NCBI RefSeq assembly: GCF_000718025.1
Contig: NZ_JODS01000024.1
Span: forward strand, 1-64,000
Source: Kitasatospora purpeofusca
GTDB taxonomy: Bacteria; Actinomycetota; Actinomycetes; Streptomycetales; Streptomycetaceae
DNA length: 64,000 nt
Direction of reading: 5' to 3'
The notes under the pieces were generated by a model, which was not told the DNA's origin, did no database searches, and saw only the letters and a program-made list of their open reading frames with translations. The position numbers were made by a program, and so were the translations under genes. Shown here in pieces: positions 43,150 to 51,845 of this stretch (position 1 is the first letter of the stretch; each line of letters starts with the position of its first letter).

Positions 43150-43276
43150 GACAGGACCGGCGCCCCGCCCTCGGCGAAGGGAGAGCGCCGGGGACGGGGC
43201 GTCGTTCGTTGCCTGTTCCGTCGGGCAAGCCGGTGTGCCGGGAGACCGGCGGGACCGGGCGACCCGTCGGCGGGCG

Positions 43277-44440
43277 TCAGATGGTGGCCGTGTCGATGAC
43301 GAAGCGGTAGTGCACATCGCTCGCCAGGACCCGCCGGTACGCCTCGTTGATGCCCTCCGCCGGGATCAGCTCGATCTCCGCGCCTATCCCGTGCTCGGCG
43401 CAGAAGTCCAGCATCTCCTGGGTCTCCGCCAGGCTGCCGATCATCGAGCCCGAGAGCGACCGCCGCCCCATGAGCAGCGAGTGCGCGCCCACGCTGACCG
43501 GCTTCGCCGGCGCGCCCAGCTGGACCAGCGTGCCGTTGGTGCGCAGCAGCCCGAGGTAGGCGCTCAGGTCGAGGTCGGCCGAGACGGTGTTGAGGATCAG
43601 GTCGAACCGTCCGGCCAGCTCGGTGAACGTCGCCGGGTCGGAGGTGGCGCGGTAGTCGTGGGCGCCGAGCCGGAGCCCGTCCTCCCGCTTGCGCAGCGAC
43701 TGGCTGAGCACGGTGACCTCCGCGCCCTTGGCCCGGGCGAGCCGCACCCCCAGGTGGCCGAGCCCGCCGAGCCCGACCACGGCGACCTTCCGCCCCGGCC
43801 CGGCGCCCCAGTGGCTGAGCGGCGAGTAGACCGTGATGCCCGCGCAGAGCAGCGGCGCGGCCACGTCCAGCGGCAGCGCGTCGGGGATGCGCAGCGCGTA
43901 CCCCTCGTCCACCACCAACTGCTTCGCGTACCCGCCGTAGGTCGGCGAGCCGTCCCGGCCGCGGCCGTTGTAGGTGAGGACGATGCCGTTCCCGCCCGTG
44001 CAGTACTGCTCGAGCCCGGCGCGGCAGTTGTCGCACTCCCGGCAGGAGTCCACGAAGCAGCCGACGCCGACCCGGTCGCCGACCCTCCAGCGCGAGACGG
44101 CGGAGCCGGTCGCCGCGACCACCCCGGCGATCTCGTGGCCCGGGACCATCGGGAAGATGCCGGGGCCCCAGTCCTCGTCGACCTGGTGGATGTCCGAGTG
44201 GCAGATCCCGGCGTAGCGGACGTCGATCAGGATGTCGTGCGGGCCGAGCGCCCGGCGCGGCACGGTGGTGCGCTCCAGCGGGGCCTTCGGGGTCGGGGCG
44301 GCCCAGACCGCGATCCGGCCGGGCCGGTCGGGGGTCCCGGGGGTCTCCGCCGCGGCGGTGCTGTCGGTGTCGGTGGTGCCTGCGCTGTCGGTGGCGTCCG
44401 CGCTGTCGATGGTGTGTGCGGTGACCGTCGTGTTCGTCAT
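43277..44440 (-). CDS. Zinc-dependent alcohol dehydrogenase (CAD/YahK type)
   Basis: 387 residues, MDR superfamily. An extra Asp/Thr/Ala-rich N-terminus (about 40 residues) precedes the catalytic domain: [14 protein letters not shown] (catalytic Zn Cys/His), [10 protein letters not shown], structural Zn site [15 protein letters not shown], nucleotide-binding [15 protein letters not shown], and [11 protein letters not shown]. It resembles NADPH-dependent cinnamyl-alcohol/aldehyde reductases that reduce aldehydes. It is divergent from an XRE/MmyB regulator over 127 bp, a conserved arrangement in which the regulator usually controls the dehydrogenase. Confidence 0.92.
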   Translation of the reverse strand: MTNTTVTAHTIDSADATDSAGTTDTDSTAAAETPGTPDRPGRIAVWAAPTPKAPLERTTVPRRALGPHDILIDVRYAGICHSDIHQVDEDWGPGIFPMVPGHEIAGVVAATGSAVSRWRVGDRVGVGCFVDSCRECDNCRAGLEQYCTGGNGIVLTYNGRGRDGSPTYGGYAKQLVVDEGYALRIPDALPLDVAAPLLCAGITVYSPLSHWGAGPGRKVAVVGLGGLGHLGVRLARAKGAEVTVLSQSLRKREDGLRLGAHDYRATSDPATFTELAGRFDLILNTVSADLDLSAYLGLLRTNGTLVQLGAPAKPVSVGAHSLLMGRRSLSGSMIGSLAETQEMLDFCAEHGIGAEIELIPAEGINEAYRRVLASDVHYRFVIDTATI

Positions 44441-44567
44441 GCCCCAAGCCTCGGCGCGCCGTTCGGGGCGGGCCAGGTCAGTGGTCGTCGTACGACCGCC
44501 GGTCCTACCACTGGCAGTATCACCCACGGCGCCCGTCCACCGGGGCGGGCGGGCCCATACTGCTGGC

Positions 44568-45512
44568 ATGGACCAGCGCACCGAGCTCAGCGAATTCCTG
44601 CGGTCCCGGCGGGCCCGGCTGCGGCCGGCCGATGTCGGGCTGCCCGACTACGGCGGCCGCCGCCGCGTCCCGGGGCTGCGCCGCGAGGAGCTGGCCCAGC
44701 TGGCCGGGGTGAGCACCGCCTACTACGTCCGGCTGGAGCAGGGGAACGGCGAGAACGTCTCCACGGCCGTCCTGGAGGCGATAGCCCGCGCGCTGCGGCT
44801 CGAACCGGCCGAGCGCGAGCACCTGCTGCGGATCACCCGGCCGGTGCGCCGCCGCTCCGGCCGAGGCCGCCCGATGCGCACGCAGCAGGTCCGGCCCGAG
44901 CTGACGCAGCTGCTGGACGCGATGGACGGTGTCCCGGCCTACGTCCTGGGGCGGCGGCTCGACGTGCTCGCCTGGAACCGCCTCGGCAACGCCGTGATCG
45001 GGGACGTCGCGGCGCTGCCGCCGGAGCGGCGCAACCTGGCCTGGCACGTCTTCCTCGAACCGGGCAACCGGGACCTCTACCTGGACTGGGAGAGCAAGGC
45101 GGCGGACCTGGTGGGAATGCTCCGGCTCGACGCGGGCCGCGACCCGGACGACCCCCGGCTGACCTCGCTGATCGGCGAACTCTCGGTCAAGAGCGAGGAC
45201 TTCCGGCGGCTCTGGGCGGCGCACAACGTCCTGGACAAGGGGCACGGGGTCAAGGAGCTGCGCCATCCGGTGGTCGGCCCGTTGACGCTGCGCTACGAGA
45301 CCTTCCGGCCGGCCGGGGACCCGGACCAGGTGCTGGTCGCGTACCACGCGGAGCCGGGCTCGCCCTCGGCCGAGTCACTGCGGCTGCTGGCGAGCTGGAT
45401 CGCCACCGGGCAGTCGCACTCGGGCTCCGGTTCCGGGTCGGGCTCCGGCTCGGCTTCGGCTTCGGCTTCGGCTTCGGCCTCGGGTTCGGAAGCTTCGTCG
45501 ACGGGTCGGTAG
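44568..45512 (+). CDS. XRE-family regulator with MmyB-like ligand domain
   Basis: 314 residues. The N-terminal helix-turn-helix reads [46 protein letters not shown]. The MmyB-like sensor domain starts near residue 100 ([29 protein letters not shown]...) and includes the conserved [14 protein letters not shown]. The last 30 residues are a Gly-Ser/Ala-Ser microsatellite tail. CATACT lies six bases before the ATG, so it is likely leaderless. The divergent intergenic region contains ACTGGCAGT and GTCGTACGAC palindromes suitable as operators for the adjacent dehydrogenase. Confidence 0.9.
   Translation: MDQRTELSEFLRSRRARLRPADVGLPDYGGRRRVPGLRREELAQLAGVSTAYYVRLEQGNGENVSTAVLEAIARALRLEPAEREHLLRITRPVRRRSGRGRPMRTQQVRPELTQLLDAMDGVPAYVLGRRLDVLAWNRLGNAVIGDVAALPPERRNLAWHVFLEPGNRDLYLDWESKAADLVGMLRLDAGRDPDDPRLTSLIGELSVKSEDFRRLWAAHNVLDKGHGVKELRHPVVGPLTLRYETFRPAGDPDQVLVAYHAEPGSPSAESLRLLASWIATGQSHSGSGSGSGSGSASASASASASGSEASSTGR
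45422..45489. repeat. Hexamer microsatellite in the XRE gene tail
   Basis: GGCTCC/GGTTCC hexamers followed by four GGCTTC copies encode (Gly-Ser)n then (Ala-Ser)n at the protein C-terminus, 23 bp before the stop. Confidence 0.85.
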
Positions 45513-45534
45513 TCCTCTTCCCGGAGCCCGCGGC

Positions 45535-45571
45535 GGGCCGGTGGTCCCGTCCGGCCAGGGACCACCGGCCC
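45535..45571. terminator. 14-bp perfect hairpin after XRE gene; arms match the DevR box
   Basis: GGGCCGGTGGTCCC-N9-GGGACCACCGGCCC. As RNA it is a strong terminator 23 bases past the XRE stop. As DNA, each arm also fits GGGNC-N4-GRCCC (see the box at 45558), so it may serve both roles. Confidence 0.7.
45558..45571. promoter_or_regulatory. DevR/OsdR-like box upstream of flavohaemoglobin
   Basis: GGGAC-CACC-GGCCC followed by T, 152 bp before the flavohaemoglobin ATG. The inverted copy at 45535-45548 makes a double site. It may instead be only the terminator arm. Confidence 0.35.
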
Positions 45572-45722
45572 TGTCCCGACCCCCGGGCGGAGCCGTTTAC
45601 TGGTTCCGCGCCGGTTCCGGGCCGCCGCCTGCCCGGAACCGGCCGACCGCCCTTCGGAACGGTGAACAGCGCTGGTCCAGCAGGTGGCTGACGGACCGTC
45701 AGTGCTCGCTAGGCTGCCCGGC

Positions 45723-46988
45723 ATGGACACCACCAGCACCACCGCCGAGTACGACCGGCTGATCGCGCGACACCATGCCATGCGGTTGCGCCGACAGATC
45801 CTCGCACCGGCGCCGTCCTTCCCCACCGCGCCCGAGGACGTGCCCTCGCCTCTGAGTGGTGCAGACGGCTACGACGGGGCGGCCGACCGGCGGCTGATCC
45901 TCCGGGACCTGGCCCTGGTCACCCCGTTCGACGAGCTCATCGACCACCTCTACGCCTGCATGTTCCGCCGCCGCCCGTTCCTGCGCGCGCTGTTCCCGGA
46001 GTCCATGGAGTTCCAGCAGGCCCACCTGGAGCGGATGTTCGAGTACCTGATCGAGCGGCTGGACCGGCCGGACGAACTCGCCGACACCCTCACCCGGCTC
46101 GGCCGCGACCACCGGAAGCTCGGTGTCCGGCCGGTCCACTACGAGGCCTTCGAGGAGGCGCTCCGCGAGGCGATCCGGCACCGGGCCGACGCCCGGTGGC
46201 ACGCCGGGCTGGAAGCGGCCTGGGTGCGGATGCTGCGCTTCGCCGTCCGCTCGATGGTGGCGGGCGCGGAGGCGGCGCTCACCGAACCCCCGTACTGGCA
46301 CGCCACGGTGGTCGGCCACGAGCGCCGCCGGCACGACCTCGCCGTGCTCCGGGTGCGGACCGGCGAGCCCTACCCGTACCGGGCCGGACAGTACGGGACG
46401 GTCGAGCACCCGGCCCTGCCGCACACCTGGCGGCAGTACTCGATGGGCTGCGCGCCGCGTGCCGACAACGAGTTGGAGTTCCACGTCCGCCGCACCGGGC
46501 CGGGCGGGGTGAGCGCGGCCCTGGTCGGGAGCACCGCCGTCGGCGACCGCCTCCGGCTGGGGCCGCCGCGCGGCACGCTGATGCCGGAGGACGACACCAG
46601 GGACCTCCTGCTGGTGGCGGGCGGCACCGGGCTCGCCCCGATGAAGGCGATCGTGGAGCGGCTGGTGGAGCACCGCCCGCGCGGACAGCGGGTCCACCTC
46701 TTCGTCGGTGCGCGGAACCGGGACGAGCTCTACGACTGGCCGGCGCTGGCCGAACTCGGCCTCCGCAAGCCCTGGTTGGAACTCGTCCCGGTCACCGAGG
46801 GCGGTGGCGACCCGATCGCCCCCGGCGGGCGGCTGGCCGAGGCGGTCGGCCGGGCCGCCGACTGGTCCGAGCACCGGGCCTGTGTCAGCGGACCGGCGGG
46901 CCTGGTCGACGAGGTGCGTACCCGCCTGGCCGCCGCCGGGCTGCCCGCCGCCCGGATCCACCACGACCCGGTGCTCGGCCGGTTCTGA
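45723..46988 (+). CDS. Flavohaemoglobin-like globin-FAD/NAD reductase
   Basis: 421 residues. The N-terminal globin domain (FDELIDHLYACMFRRRPFLRALFP ...) has proximal His130 in GRDHRKLGV. The FAD-binding domain has RQYS (237-240) and the NAD(P) domain VAGGTGLAPMKAI (near 300) with a closing CVSGPAGLVDEVRTRLAAAG. It resembles the actinobacterial FHb group rather than E. coli Hmp. Likely roles are NO detoxification or D-lactate-linked redox. TAGGCT sits seven bases before ATG 45723, a leaderless layout. A possible DevR box upstream would link it to the hypoxia/NO regulon. Confidence 0.9.
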   Translation: MDTTSTTAEYDRLIARHHAMRLRRQILAPAPSFPTAPEDVPSPLSGADGYDGAADRRLILRDLALVTPFDELIDHLYACMFRRRPFLRALFPESMEFQQAHLERMFEYLIERLDRPDELADTLTRLGRDHRKLGVRPVHYEAFEEALREAIRHRADARWHAGLEAAWVRMLRFAVRSMVAGAEAALTEPPYWHATVVGHERRRHDLAVLRVRTGEPYPYRAGQYGTVEHPALPHTWRQYSMGCAPRADNELEFHVRRTGPGGVSAALVGSTAVGDRLRLGPPRGTLMPEDDTRDLLLVAGGTGLAPMKAIVERLVEHRPRGQRVHLFVGARNRDELYDWPALAELGLRKPWLELVPVTEGGGDPIAPGGRLAEAVGRAADWSEHRACVSGPAGLVDEVRTRLAAAGLPAARIHHDPVLGRF

Positions 46989-47013
46989 GCGTCCGAGAAC
47001 GGGCTGCCCGGTC

Positions 47014-47041
47014 GCCGCCGCTAACGGGCCGCCGCTACCGG
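47014..47041. repeat. 14-bp duplication over the SBP56 stop codon
   Basis: GCCGCCGCTAACGG (47014-47027) and GCCGCCGCTACCGG (47028-47041). The minus-strand TAG stop lies in the second unit (47035-47037) and is repeated in the first. Confidence 0.8.
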
Positions 47042-48468
47042 TAGCAGTAGGAGTCCGAGGAGGCGTCGCCGCCCGCCAGGTGCGTCTGGTGCACCCGCAG
47101 CCCCCGGAACTCCGCGCCGTGCGGGAAGAACCGGTGGTCCACGGTCATCCCGCCCGCCTCCGGGTCGGCGTCCAGCTTGACGATCCACGGCTCGATGCCG
47201 TCCGGGTAGAACTGGTCGTCCCACGCACCGTAGAGCGAGTTGGTGAGATAGACCCGCCGCCCGTCCCGGCTGATCTCGACCATCTGCGGTGCTCCGCTCA
47301 GCGGGCGGCCCGGCTCGGCCGGGTGCGGGGTCCTGGCCGTCACCCCGCCCAGCCGCACCGAGGCGGTGAGCAGCGGGTGGAACGGGTCCGACACGTCGTA
47401 CTGGAGCAACTCCCCCGTGCCCCAGGCCGAGACGTACAGCCAGCGGTCGTCCACCGACAGGTTGATGTCGGTGATCAGCGGCGGCACGGCGCCGAAGGGC
47501 TGGAGCACGGGCGGCAGATCCTCGGCCTTCGCCGGTTCGGCGGGTATCTCGATCACCTTGCGCGCCGTGAACGCCTCGCCCTGCCGGTACCAGAGCCAGA
47601 CCGAGGCCGAGAGGTCCTCCACATTGGTGACCACCCCGGCGAAGCCCCACTCGGCCTGCGGGTCGTGGGCCGGGCGCAGCTCCAGCACCATCTGGTACTG
47701 GTCGCCGAGGTCGATCCGCTGCAGGTGCCGCCCGGTGTCCAGCTCCCAGAAGTGCAGCGCGTGCCCGTACTTGCGGCCGAGCAGCAGCTCCGGCACCACG
47801 CCGTCCTCGACCATCCACGGGGTGCCCCACTCGCTGGTGACGCCCACGTTGCTGCCCAGGTGCCACCACACGTCGTAGGAGAAGTTCTGCGAGCCGCGCT
47901 CCGTCTCCCAGGGGCGCAGCACGTCGAAGGTGGTGTGGTCGAGCAGGGCGACCCCGCCGGGTCCGTCGCCGCCCGCGGCCGCGCCGAGGCAGGACAGGAA
48001 GACGCCGTCGGGCCCGCAGTGCAGGGTGTGCGGCCGGGAGTACCCGGCTCTCGCGGCCAGTTCCTCCGCCGCCACCGTCTTCACCAGTCTGGGCCGGACC
48101 GGGTCCGGCCGGGTGTCGAGCACGTGCAGCCGGGACGACCGCAGCCCCGGCAGCAGCAGGTAGCGCCGCTCCGGGTTGTCGTGGCAGGCGTGCGCGAGGG
48201 CGCTGGAGCAGGCGTTCCAGCCGAAGTGGTGCAGTTCGTCGCCCACATCGGGCATGTCGGTGAAGTTGAGCACGCGCCCGTAGCTCGGCGACGCCGGGTC
48301 GGTGTCGACGGTGATCAGCGCGTCCGGCCGCTGCGCCGACCGGTCGAACCCGGCGACGTAGGCGAGTTTCTCGGGTGGAGCGGCGATCGCCTCGGTGGGC
48401 GTGCGGTACAGGGAGGGATCGCTGTGTCCGGACGGGCGGTCTTCCTGCGGGCCGTGTTCATGCGGCAT
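47035..48468 (-). CDS. Selenium-binding protein SBP56 / methanethiol oxidase family
   Basis: 477 residues, a beta-propeller enzyme of the SBP56 family. Characteristic segments are ELHHFGWNACSSALAHACHD, RPHTLHCGPDGVFLSCLG, NFSYDVWWHLGSNVGVTSEWGTP, KYGHALHFWELDTG, DINLSVDDRWLYVSAWGTGELLQYD and the final RGLRVHQTHLAGGDASSDSYCYR. Metal-binding His residues and family Cys are retained. Bacterial homologues oxidise methanethiol to formaldehyde, H2O2 and H2S with copper (established). Whether this one does is unknown. ATG 48468 follows GAGGAG. Confidence 0.93.
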   Translation of the reverse strand: MPHEHGPQEDRPSGHSDPSLYRTPTEAIAAPPEKLAYVAGFDRSAQRPDALITVDTDPASPSYGRVLNFTDMPDVGDELHHFGWNACSSALAHACHDNPERRYLLLPGLRSSRLHVLDTRPDPVRPRLVKTVAAEELAARAGYSRPHTLHCGPDGVFLSCLGAAAGGDGPGGVALLDHTTFDVLRPWETERGSQNFSYDVWWHLGSNVGVTSEWGTPWMVEDGVVPELLLGRKYGHALHFWELDTGRHLQRIDLGDQYQMVLELRPAHDPQAEWGFAGVVTNVEDLSASVWLWYRQGEAFTARKVIEIPAEPAKAEDLPPVLQPFGAVPPLITDINLSVDDRWLYVSAWGTGELLQYDVSDPFHPLLTASVRLGGVTARTPHPAEPGRPLSGAPQMVEISRDGRRVYLTNSLYGAWDDQFYPDGIEPWIVKLDADPEAGGMTVDHRFFPHGAEFRGLRVHQTHLAGGDASSDSYCYR

Positions 48469-48652
48469 GCTGGCTCCTCAACTCGCCTGTTGGGCAAGGT
48501 AAGTGACAATGGCCCGGTCAGCCTTGCACGAACTCGCGGGCGCACAGCAGGCGCACGGGGAGTGATCGGGGGGCCGGGGGCGGCGCGCCCCCGACCCCCC
48601 CGAACGGATCTTCGGTTCTTCCCGAACGAAGCTTCGACCCGGTGCACCGTGG

Positions 48653-48723
48653 CGGTGCAGCGGTGCAGCGGTGCAGCGGTGCAGCGGTGCAGTGCGCCGC
48701 GTCAGTGCATCGCGTCAGTGCAC
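48653..48723. repeat. 8-bp x5 and 13-bp x2 tandem repeats at hydrolase 3' end
   Basis: CGGTGCAG occurs five times in perfect tandem (48653-48692), followed by CGCGTCAGTGCAT/C twice (48698-48710, 48711-48723). The minus-strand TGA (48715-48717) is duplicated at 48702-48704. The remaining gap 48469-48652 shows no gene. Confidence 0.9.
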
Positions 48724-49674
48724 CGCGAGCGGGAAGTAGGCGCCCAGCCAGCGGTCGAGCTCGGCGAACACCTGGGTGCGGGCGGTCTCGCCGGACAGCA
48801 CCAGGTCGTGCATCCCGCCCTTGATCCGGACGATCGTCACATGGCGGCCCAGGTGCGGACCGGCGGCCGCGATGTCGTCGGCGCGCAGGACGGCGTCCGC
48901 GTGGTGCAGCGCGGCGTGCCAGCGGGTGGTGGCGATCGAGGCGGTGGAGGCCATCAGCAGCACCGGCACGTCGATGCCGAGCCCGCGCCGCACCTCGCGG
49001 TGGCCGCGCTGGATCGCGGCCAGCCAGCCGGCGAACAGCGGCACCCCCTCGGCCGGCTTGAGCTTCAGGTCGAAGTCCCACTCGCCGCGGAAGTCCCGGT
49101 GCAGGCTGTGCACGTAGTGCGGGTTGAGCGCGGACGGCAGGACCCGGGTCGGCGCGATGCGGGCGATCGCCTCCAGCGCCGGGGCGCCGAGGGTGCGCAC
49201 GGCGGGGGAGGCCGGCATGGTCAGGAACGGGCTGTTGAGGAACAGCCCGTCGACCAGGCCCCGACCGGCCCGGCGGCCGGCCCACAGGGCGGCGATCAGC
49301 CCACCGGTGGAGTGCCCGTTGATCAGCAGCCGGCGATGGCCGTCCTGCTCGCGGATGATCCGCACCGCCTGGTCCAGTTCCTCGTCGTAGGCGGCGAGGT
49401 CGCGGACGAAGTTCGGCGAGTGGTGCGCGCGCAGCGAGCGGCCGTACTTGCGCAGGTCGATCGCGTAGAAGGAGAAGCCGGCGGCCACGTAGTGGTCGGC
49501 GAGGTGGGTCTGGAACCAGTAGTCGTTGTAACCGTGGATGTAGAGGACGGCCTGCTCCGAACCGGGGACCAGCCGGCGCACCAGCGTCGCCGTGACCTCG
49601 CCCTCCTCGTCCGGGCGCAGCGGCAGCTCCGCCGCCTCGTAGGGGGCACCCAGGACGTCTTCGCGGAACTCCAT
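48715..49674 (-). CDS. Alpha/beta hydrolase, lysophospholipase/monoglyceride-lipase type
   Basis: 319 residues. AVLYIHGYNDYW forms the oxyanion segment, NGHSTGGLIAAL the Ser nucleophile elbow, an acidic residue lies around DVPVLLMAST, and His is in IKGGMHDLVLS. It closely resembles serine aminopeptidase S33/monoacylglycerol lipases, cytoplasmic with no signal peptide. ATG 49674 is preferred; GTG 49686 in frame is possible. Divergent from the spermidine-synthase-like gene. The 3' end carries the tandem repeats. Confidence 0.87.
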   Translation of the reverse strand: MEFREDVLGAPYEAAELPLRPDEEGEVTATLVRRLVPGSEQAVLYIHGYNDYWFQTHLADHYVAAGFSFYAIDLRKYGRSLRAHHSPNFVRDLAAYDEELDQAVRIIREQDGHRRLLINGHSTGGLIAALWAGRRAGRGLVDGLFLNSPFLTMPASPAVRTLGAPALEAIARIAPTRVLPSALNPHYVHSLHRDFRGEWDFDLKLKPAEGVPLFAGWLAAIQRGHREVRRGLGIDVPVLLMASTASIATTRWHAALHHADAVLRADDIAAAGPHLGRHVTIVRIKGGMHDLVLSGETARTQVFAELDRWLGAYFPLAVH

Positions 49675-49813
49675 GGCCACTCGCACCCAATCTCTGGTCG
49701 GACTCCGGTCGGAATCGCGGGACGCCGGAACCCCGGCACCCGGACCCCCTGACGATACCGGCCGGTAGCCTCGGGCGTGACGGCGACTCGGACCCGGCGC
49801 CTATGCTGCGGAC

Positions 49814-50755
49814 ATGCCCGAGATGCCCGACCCGACCGCCGCACCGTCCGCCGCACCGTCCCAGGACTCCCCGGTCGACGAACGACTGCCCGTGCTGCGC
49901 GAGACCGACCTCGGGCGGGCGAAGCTGCTCCCCGACGTCGACCACGACGGCGGCTGGCTGCTGACCCTGGACGACACCCCGCAGTCCTACGTCGACCTCG
50001 GCGACCCGACGCACCTGGAGTTCGAGTACACCCGGCGCCTCGGCCACCTCGTCGACGCGCTCGACGGGCCGGAGGGGCTCGAGGGCGGGCCGGAGGGTGG
50101 CCCGGTGGACGTGCTCCACCTCGGCGGCGGCGCCCTGACCCTGCCCCGCTACCTCGCCGCCACCCGCCCCGGCTCCCGCCAGCGCGTGGTCGAGGTGGAC
50201 GGCCCGCTGCTCGACCTGGTCGAACAGCAGCTCCCCTGGCGGGGGCCCGGCGTCGACATCACCGCCGAGGTCGGCGACGCCCGCGAAGCCCTCGCCACCC
50301 TGGCCCGGACCGCGCCCGGCAGCCTGGACCTCGTCGTCGCGGACGTGTTCCACGGCTCGCGCACCCCCGCTCACCTCACCTCGGTGGAGTTCCTGCGCCT
50401 GGCCGCCGCCGTGCTGCGGCCCGGCGGCCTCTACGCGGCCAACCTCGCCGACGGCGCCCCGCTCGCCTTCGCCCGCGCCCAGACGGCGACGCTGCGCGCG
50501 GTCTTCCCGCAGACCTGCCTGATCGCCGAGCCGCCCGTGCTGCGCGGGCGCCGGTACGGCAACATCCTGCTGGTCGGCTCCGCCGGACCGCTGCCGGTCG
50601 CGGACCTCGTCCGGCGGCTGGCCGGTGACATCTTCCCGGCCCGGCTGACCGACGGCGCGGACCTTGCGGCCTTCGCCGGCCGCACCGCCCCGGTCACCGA
50701 CGCCACCGCCACCGACTCCCCGCCCCCGCCGGACGGCGCGTTCAGCGTCGGCTGA
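49814..50755 (+). CDS. Spermidine-synthase-like Rossmann protein
   Basis: 313 residues with a spermidine synthase-type SAM/decarboxy-SAM fold: QSYVDLGDPTHLEFEYTRRLGHLVDAL, VDVLHLGGGALTLPRYLAATRPGSRQRVVEVDGPLLDLV, and LDLVVADVFHGSRTPAHLTSVEFLRLAAAVLRPGGLYAANLAD. The polyamine-binding Asp/Tyr set is incomplete, as in many actinobacterial homologues, so the true reaction is unknown. TATGCT lies six bases before the ATG (leaderless). A palindromic hairpin follows. Confidence 0.85.
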   Translation: MPEMPDPTAAPSAAPSQDSPVDERLPVLRETDLGRAKLLPDVDHDGGWLLTLDDTPQSYVDLGDPTHLEFEYTRRLGHLVDALDGPEGLEGGPEGGPVDVLHLGGGALTLPRYLAATRPGSRQRVVEVDGPLLDLVEQQLPWRGPGVDITAEVGDAREALATLARTAPGSLDLVVADVFHGSRTPAHLTSVEFLRLAAAVLRPGGLYAANLADGAPLAFARAQTATLRAVFPQTCLIAEPPVLRGRRYGNILLVGSAGPLPVADLVRRLAGDIFPARLTDGADLAAFAGRTAPVTDATATDSPPPPDGAFSVG

Positions 50756-50770
50756 GCGGCGCGCGGGAGC

Positions 50771-50792
50771 GCGGCCCGGCGCGCCGGGCCGC
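50771..50792. terminator. 22-bp self-complementary hairpin
   Basis: GCGGCCCGGC-GC-GCCGGGCCGC is perfectly palindromic, 15 bases past the spermidine-synthase-like stop. Confidence 0.6.
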
Positions 50793-50904
50793 CGCACCCC
50801 GGGTTCACGCCCCCGGCGGTGTCAGAATCGGCGGGTCGTAGCGGACCCGGTCGCAGCCGACCAGGTCCCGGGGGACACCCACCACCCGAGGGAGCGAGCG
50901 AGAG

Positions 50905-51732
50905 ATGAGCGGCCCGGAGCGTCCGGAACTGGCGGCGGTGCCCGAGACGGCACTGTGGACCCTCTGGCAGCGGGCCGTCGAGGCCCGCCGGCCGGACGCG
51001 CTGCTGCACGACCCCAAGGCCGTCGAACTCGTCGACCGGATCGACTTCCCGTTCGCGGAGCGCTTCGGCACCAGCCGCCTGCAGTCCCGCCTCCAGGCGC
51101 TGCGGGTGGGCTGCTTCGACCGCGAGGTGGCCGACTTCCTGGCCCGCGAGCCGCGCGGCACGGTCGTCTGCCTGGGGGAGGGCCTGGAGACCCAGTACTG
51201 GCGGGTCGACAACGGCCGCGCGCAGTGGCTCTCCGTCGACCTCCCCGAAGCGACGGAACTGCGCGAACGGCTCCTGCCGCCCGGCCCGCGCCAGCGCTAC
51301 CTGGCCGCCGACGCCACCGACCTCACCTGGGCCGAGGCGGTGGACCGCGACCGCGCCGTCCTGATCACCGCCCAGGGCCTGCTGATGTACCTCCCCCCGC
51401 CCCGCGTCCGCGAACTCGTCGCCGCCTGCGCCGAGCGCTTCCCCGGCGGCTCCCTCGTCCTGGACGCCGTCCCGCGCTGGTTCGCCCGCCTCACCCGGTC
51501 GGGAAAGATGCGCACCCCCGGCTACCAGGCACCCCCGATGCCGTGGGCCATGGACGCCCGCGAACGCGACAAGCTCCGCACCGCGAGCCCGGCCATTACC
51601 GCCGTCCGCGACGTCCGCCCCACCGCCGACCACGGCCCCCTGGCCTCCCTGCTCCCCCTGACCCTCGCCGTCCCCCCGCTGTCCACCCACCGCCCCACCG
51701 TCACCGTCCTGGACTTCGCCGCCCGGACCTGA
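50905..51732 (+). CDS. LCM-family class I methyltransferase (TcmP-like)
   Basis: 275 residues. Leucine carboxyl methyltransferase/TcmP-type features are LLHDPKAVELVDRIDFPF, a Gly-rich SAM motif in TVVCLGEGLETQYWRVD (the family usually shows LGAGLDTR, here LGEGLET), SVDLPEATELRERLL, and AVLITAQGLLMYLPPPRVREL. These enzymes methylate carboxylates or polyketide intermediates; no biosynthetic cluster is adjacent. ATG 50905 has GGAGCGAG upstream. Downstream, a 20-base motif (CGACGGCGTCGGCG...) is repeated twice before the convergent AraC gene. Confidence 0.87.
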   Translation: MSGPERPELAAVPETALWTLWQRAVEARRPDALLHDPKAVELVDRIDFPFAERFGTSRLQSRLQALRVGCFDREVADFLAREPRGTVVCLGEGLETQYWRVDNGRAQWLSVDLPEATELRERLLPPGPRQRYLAADATDLTWAEAVDRDRAVLITAQGLLMYLPPPRVRELVAACAERFPGGSLVLDAVPRWFARLTRSGKMRTPGYQAPPMPWAMDARERDKLRTASPAITAVRDVRPTADHGPLASLLPLTLAVPPLSTHRPTVTVLDFAART

Positions 51733-51845
51733 CCGGCGGCCGCGGTGGGGCGTCCGCGACGGCGTCGGCGTCCGCGACCGTCCACGACGGCGTCGGCGCC
51801 CGCGGCTCGGACCTCTGCGCGTTCGGTCCTGCCCGACGACGCGCC

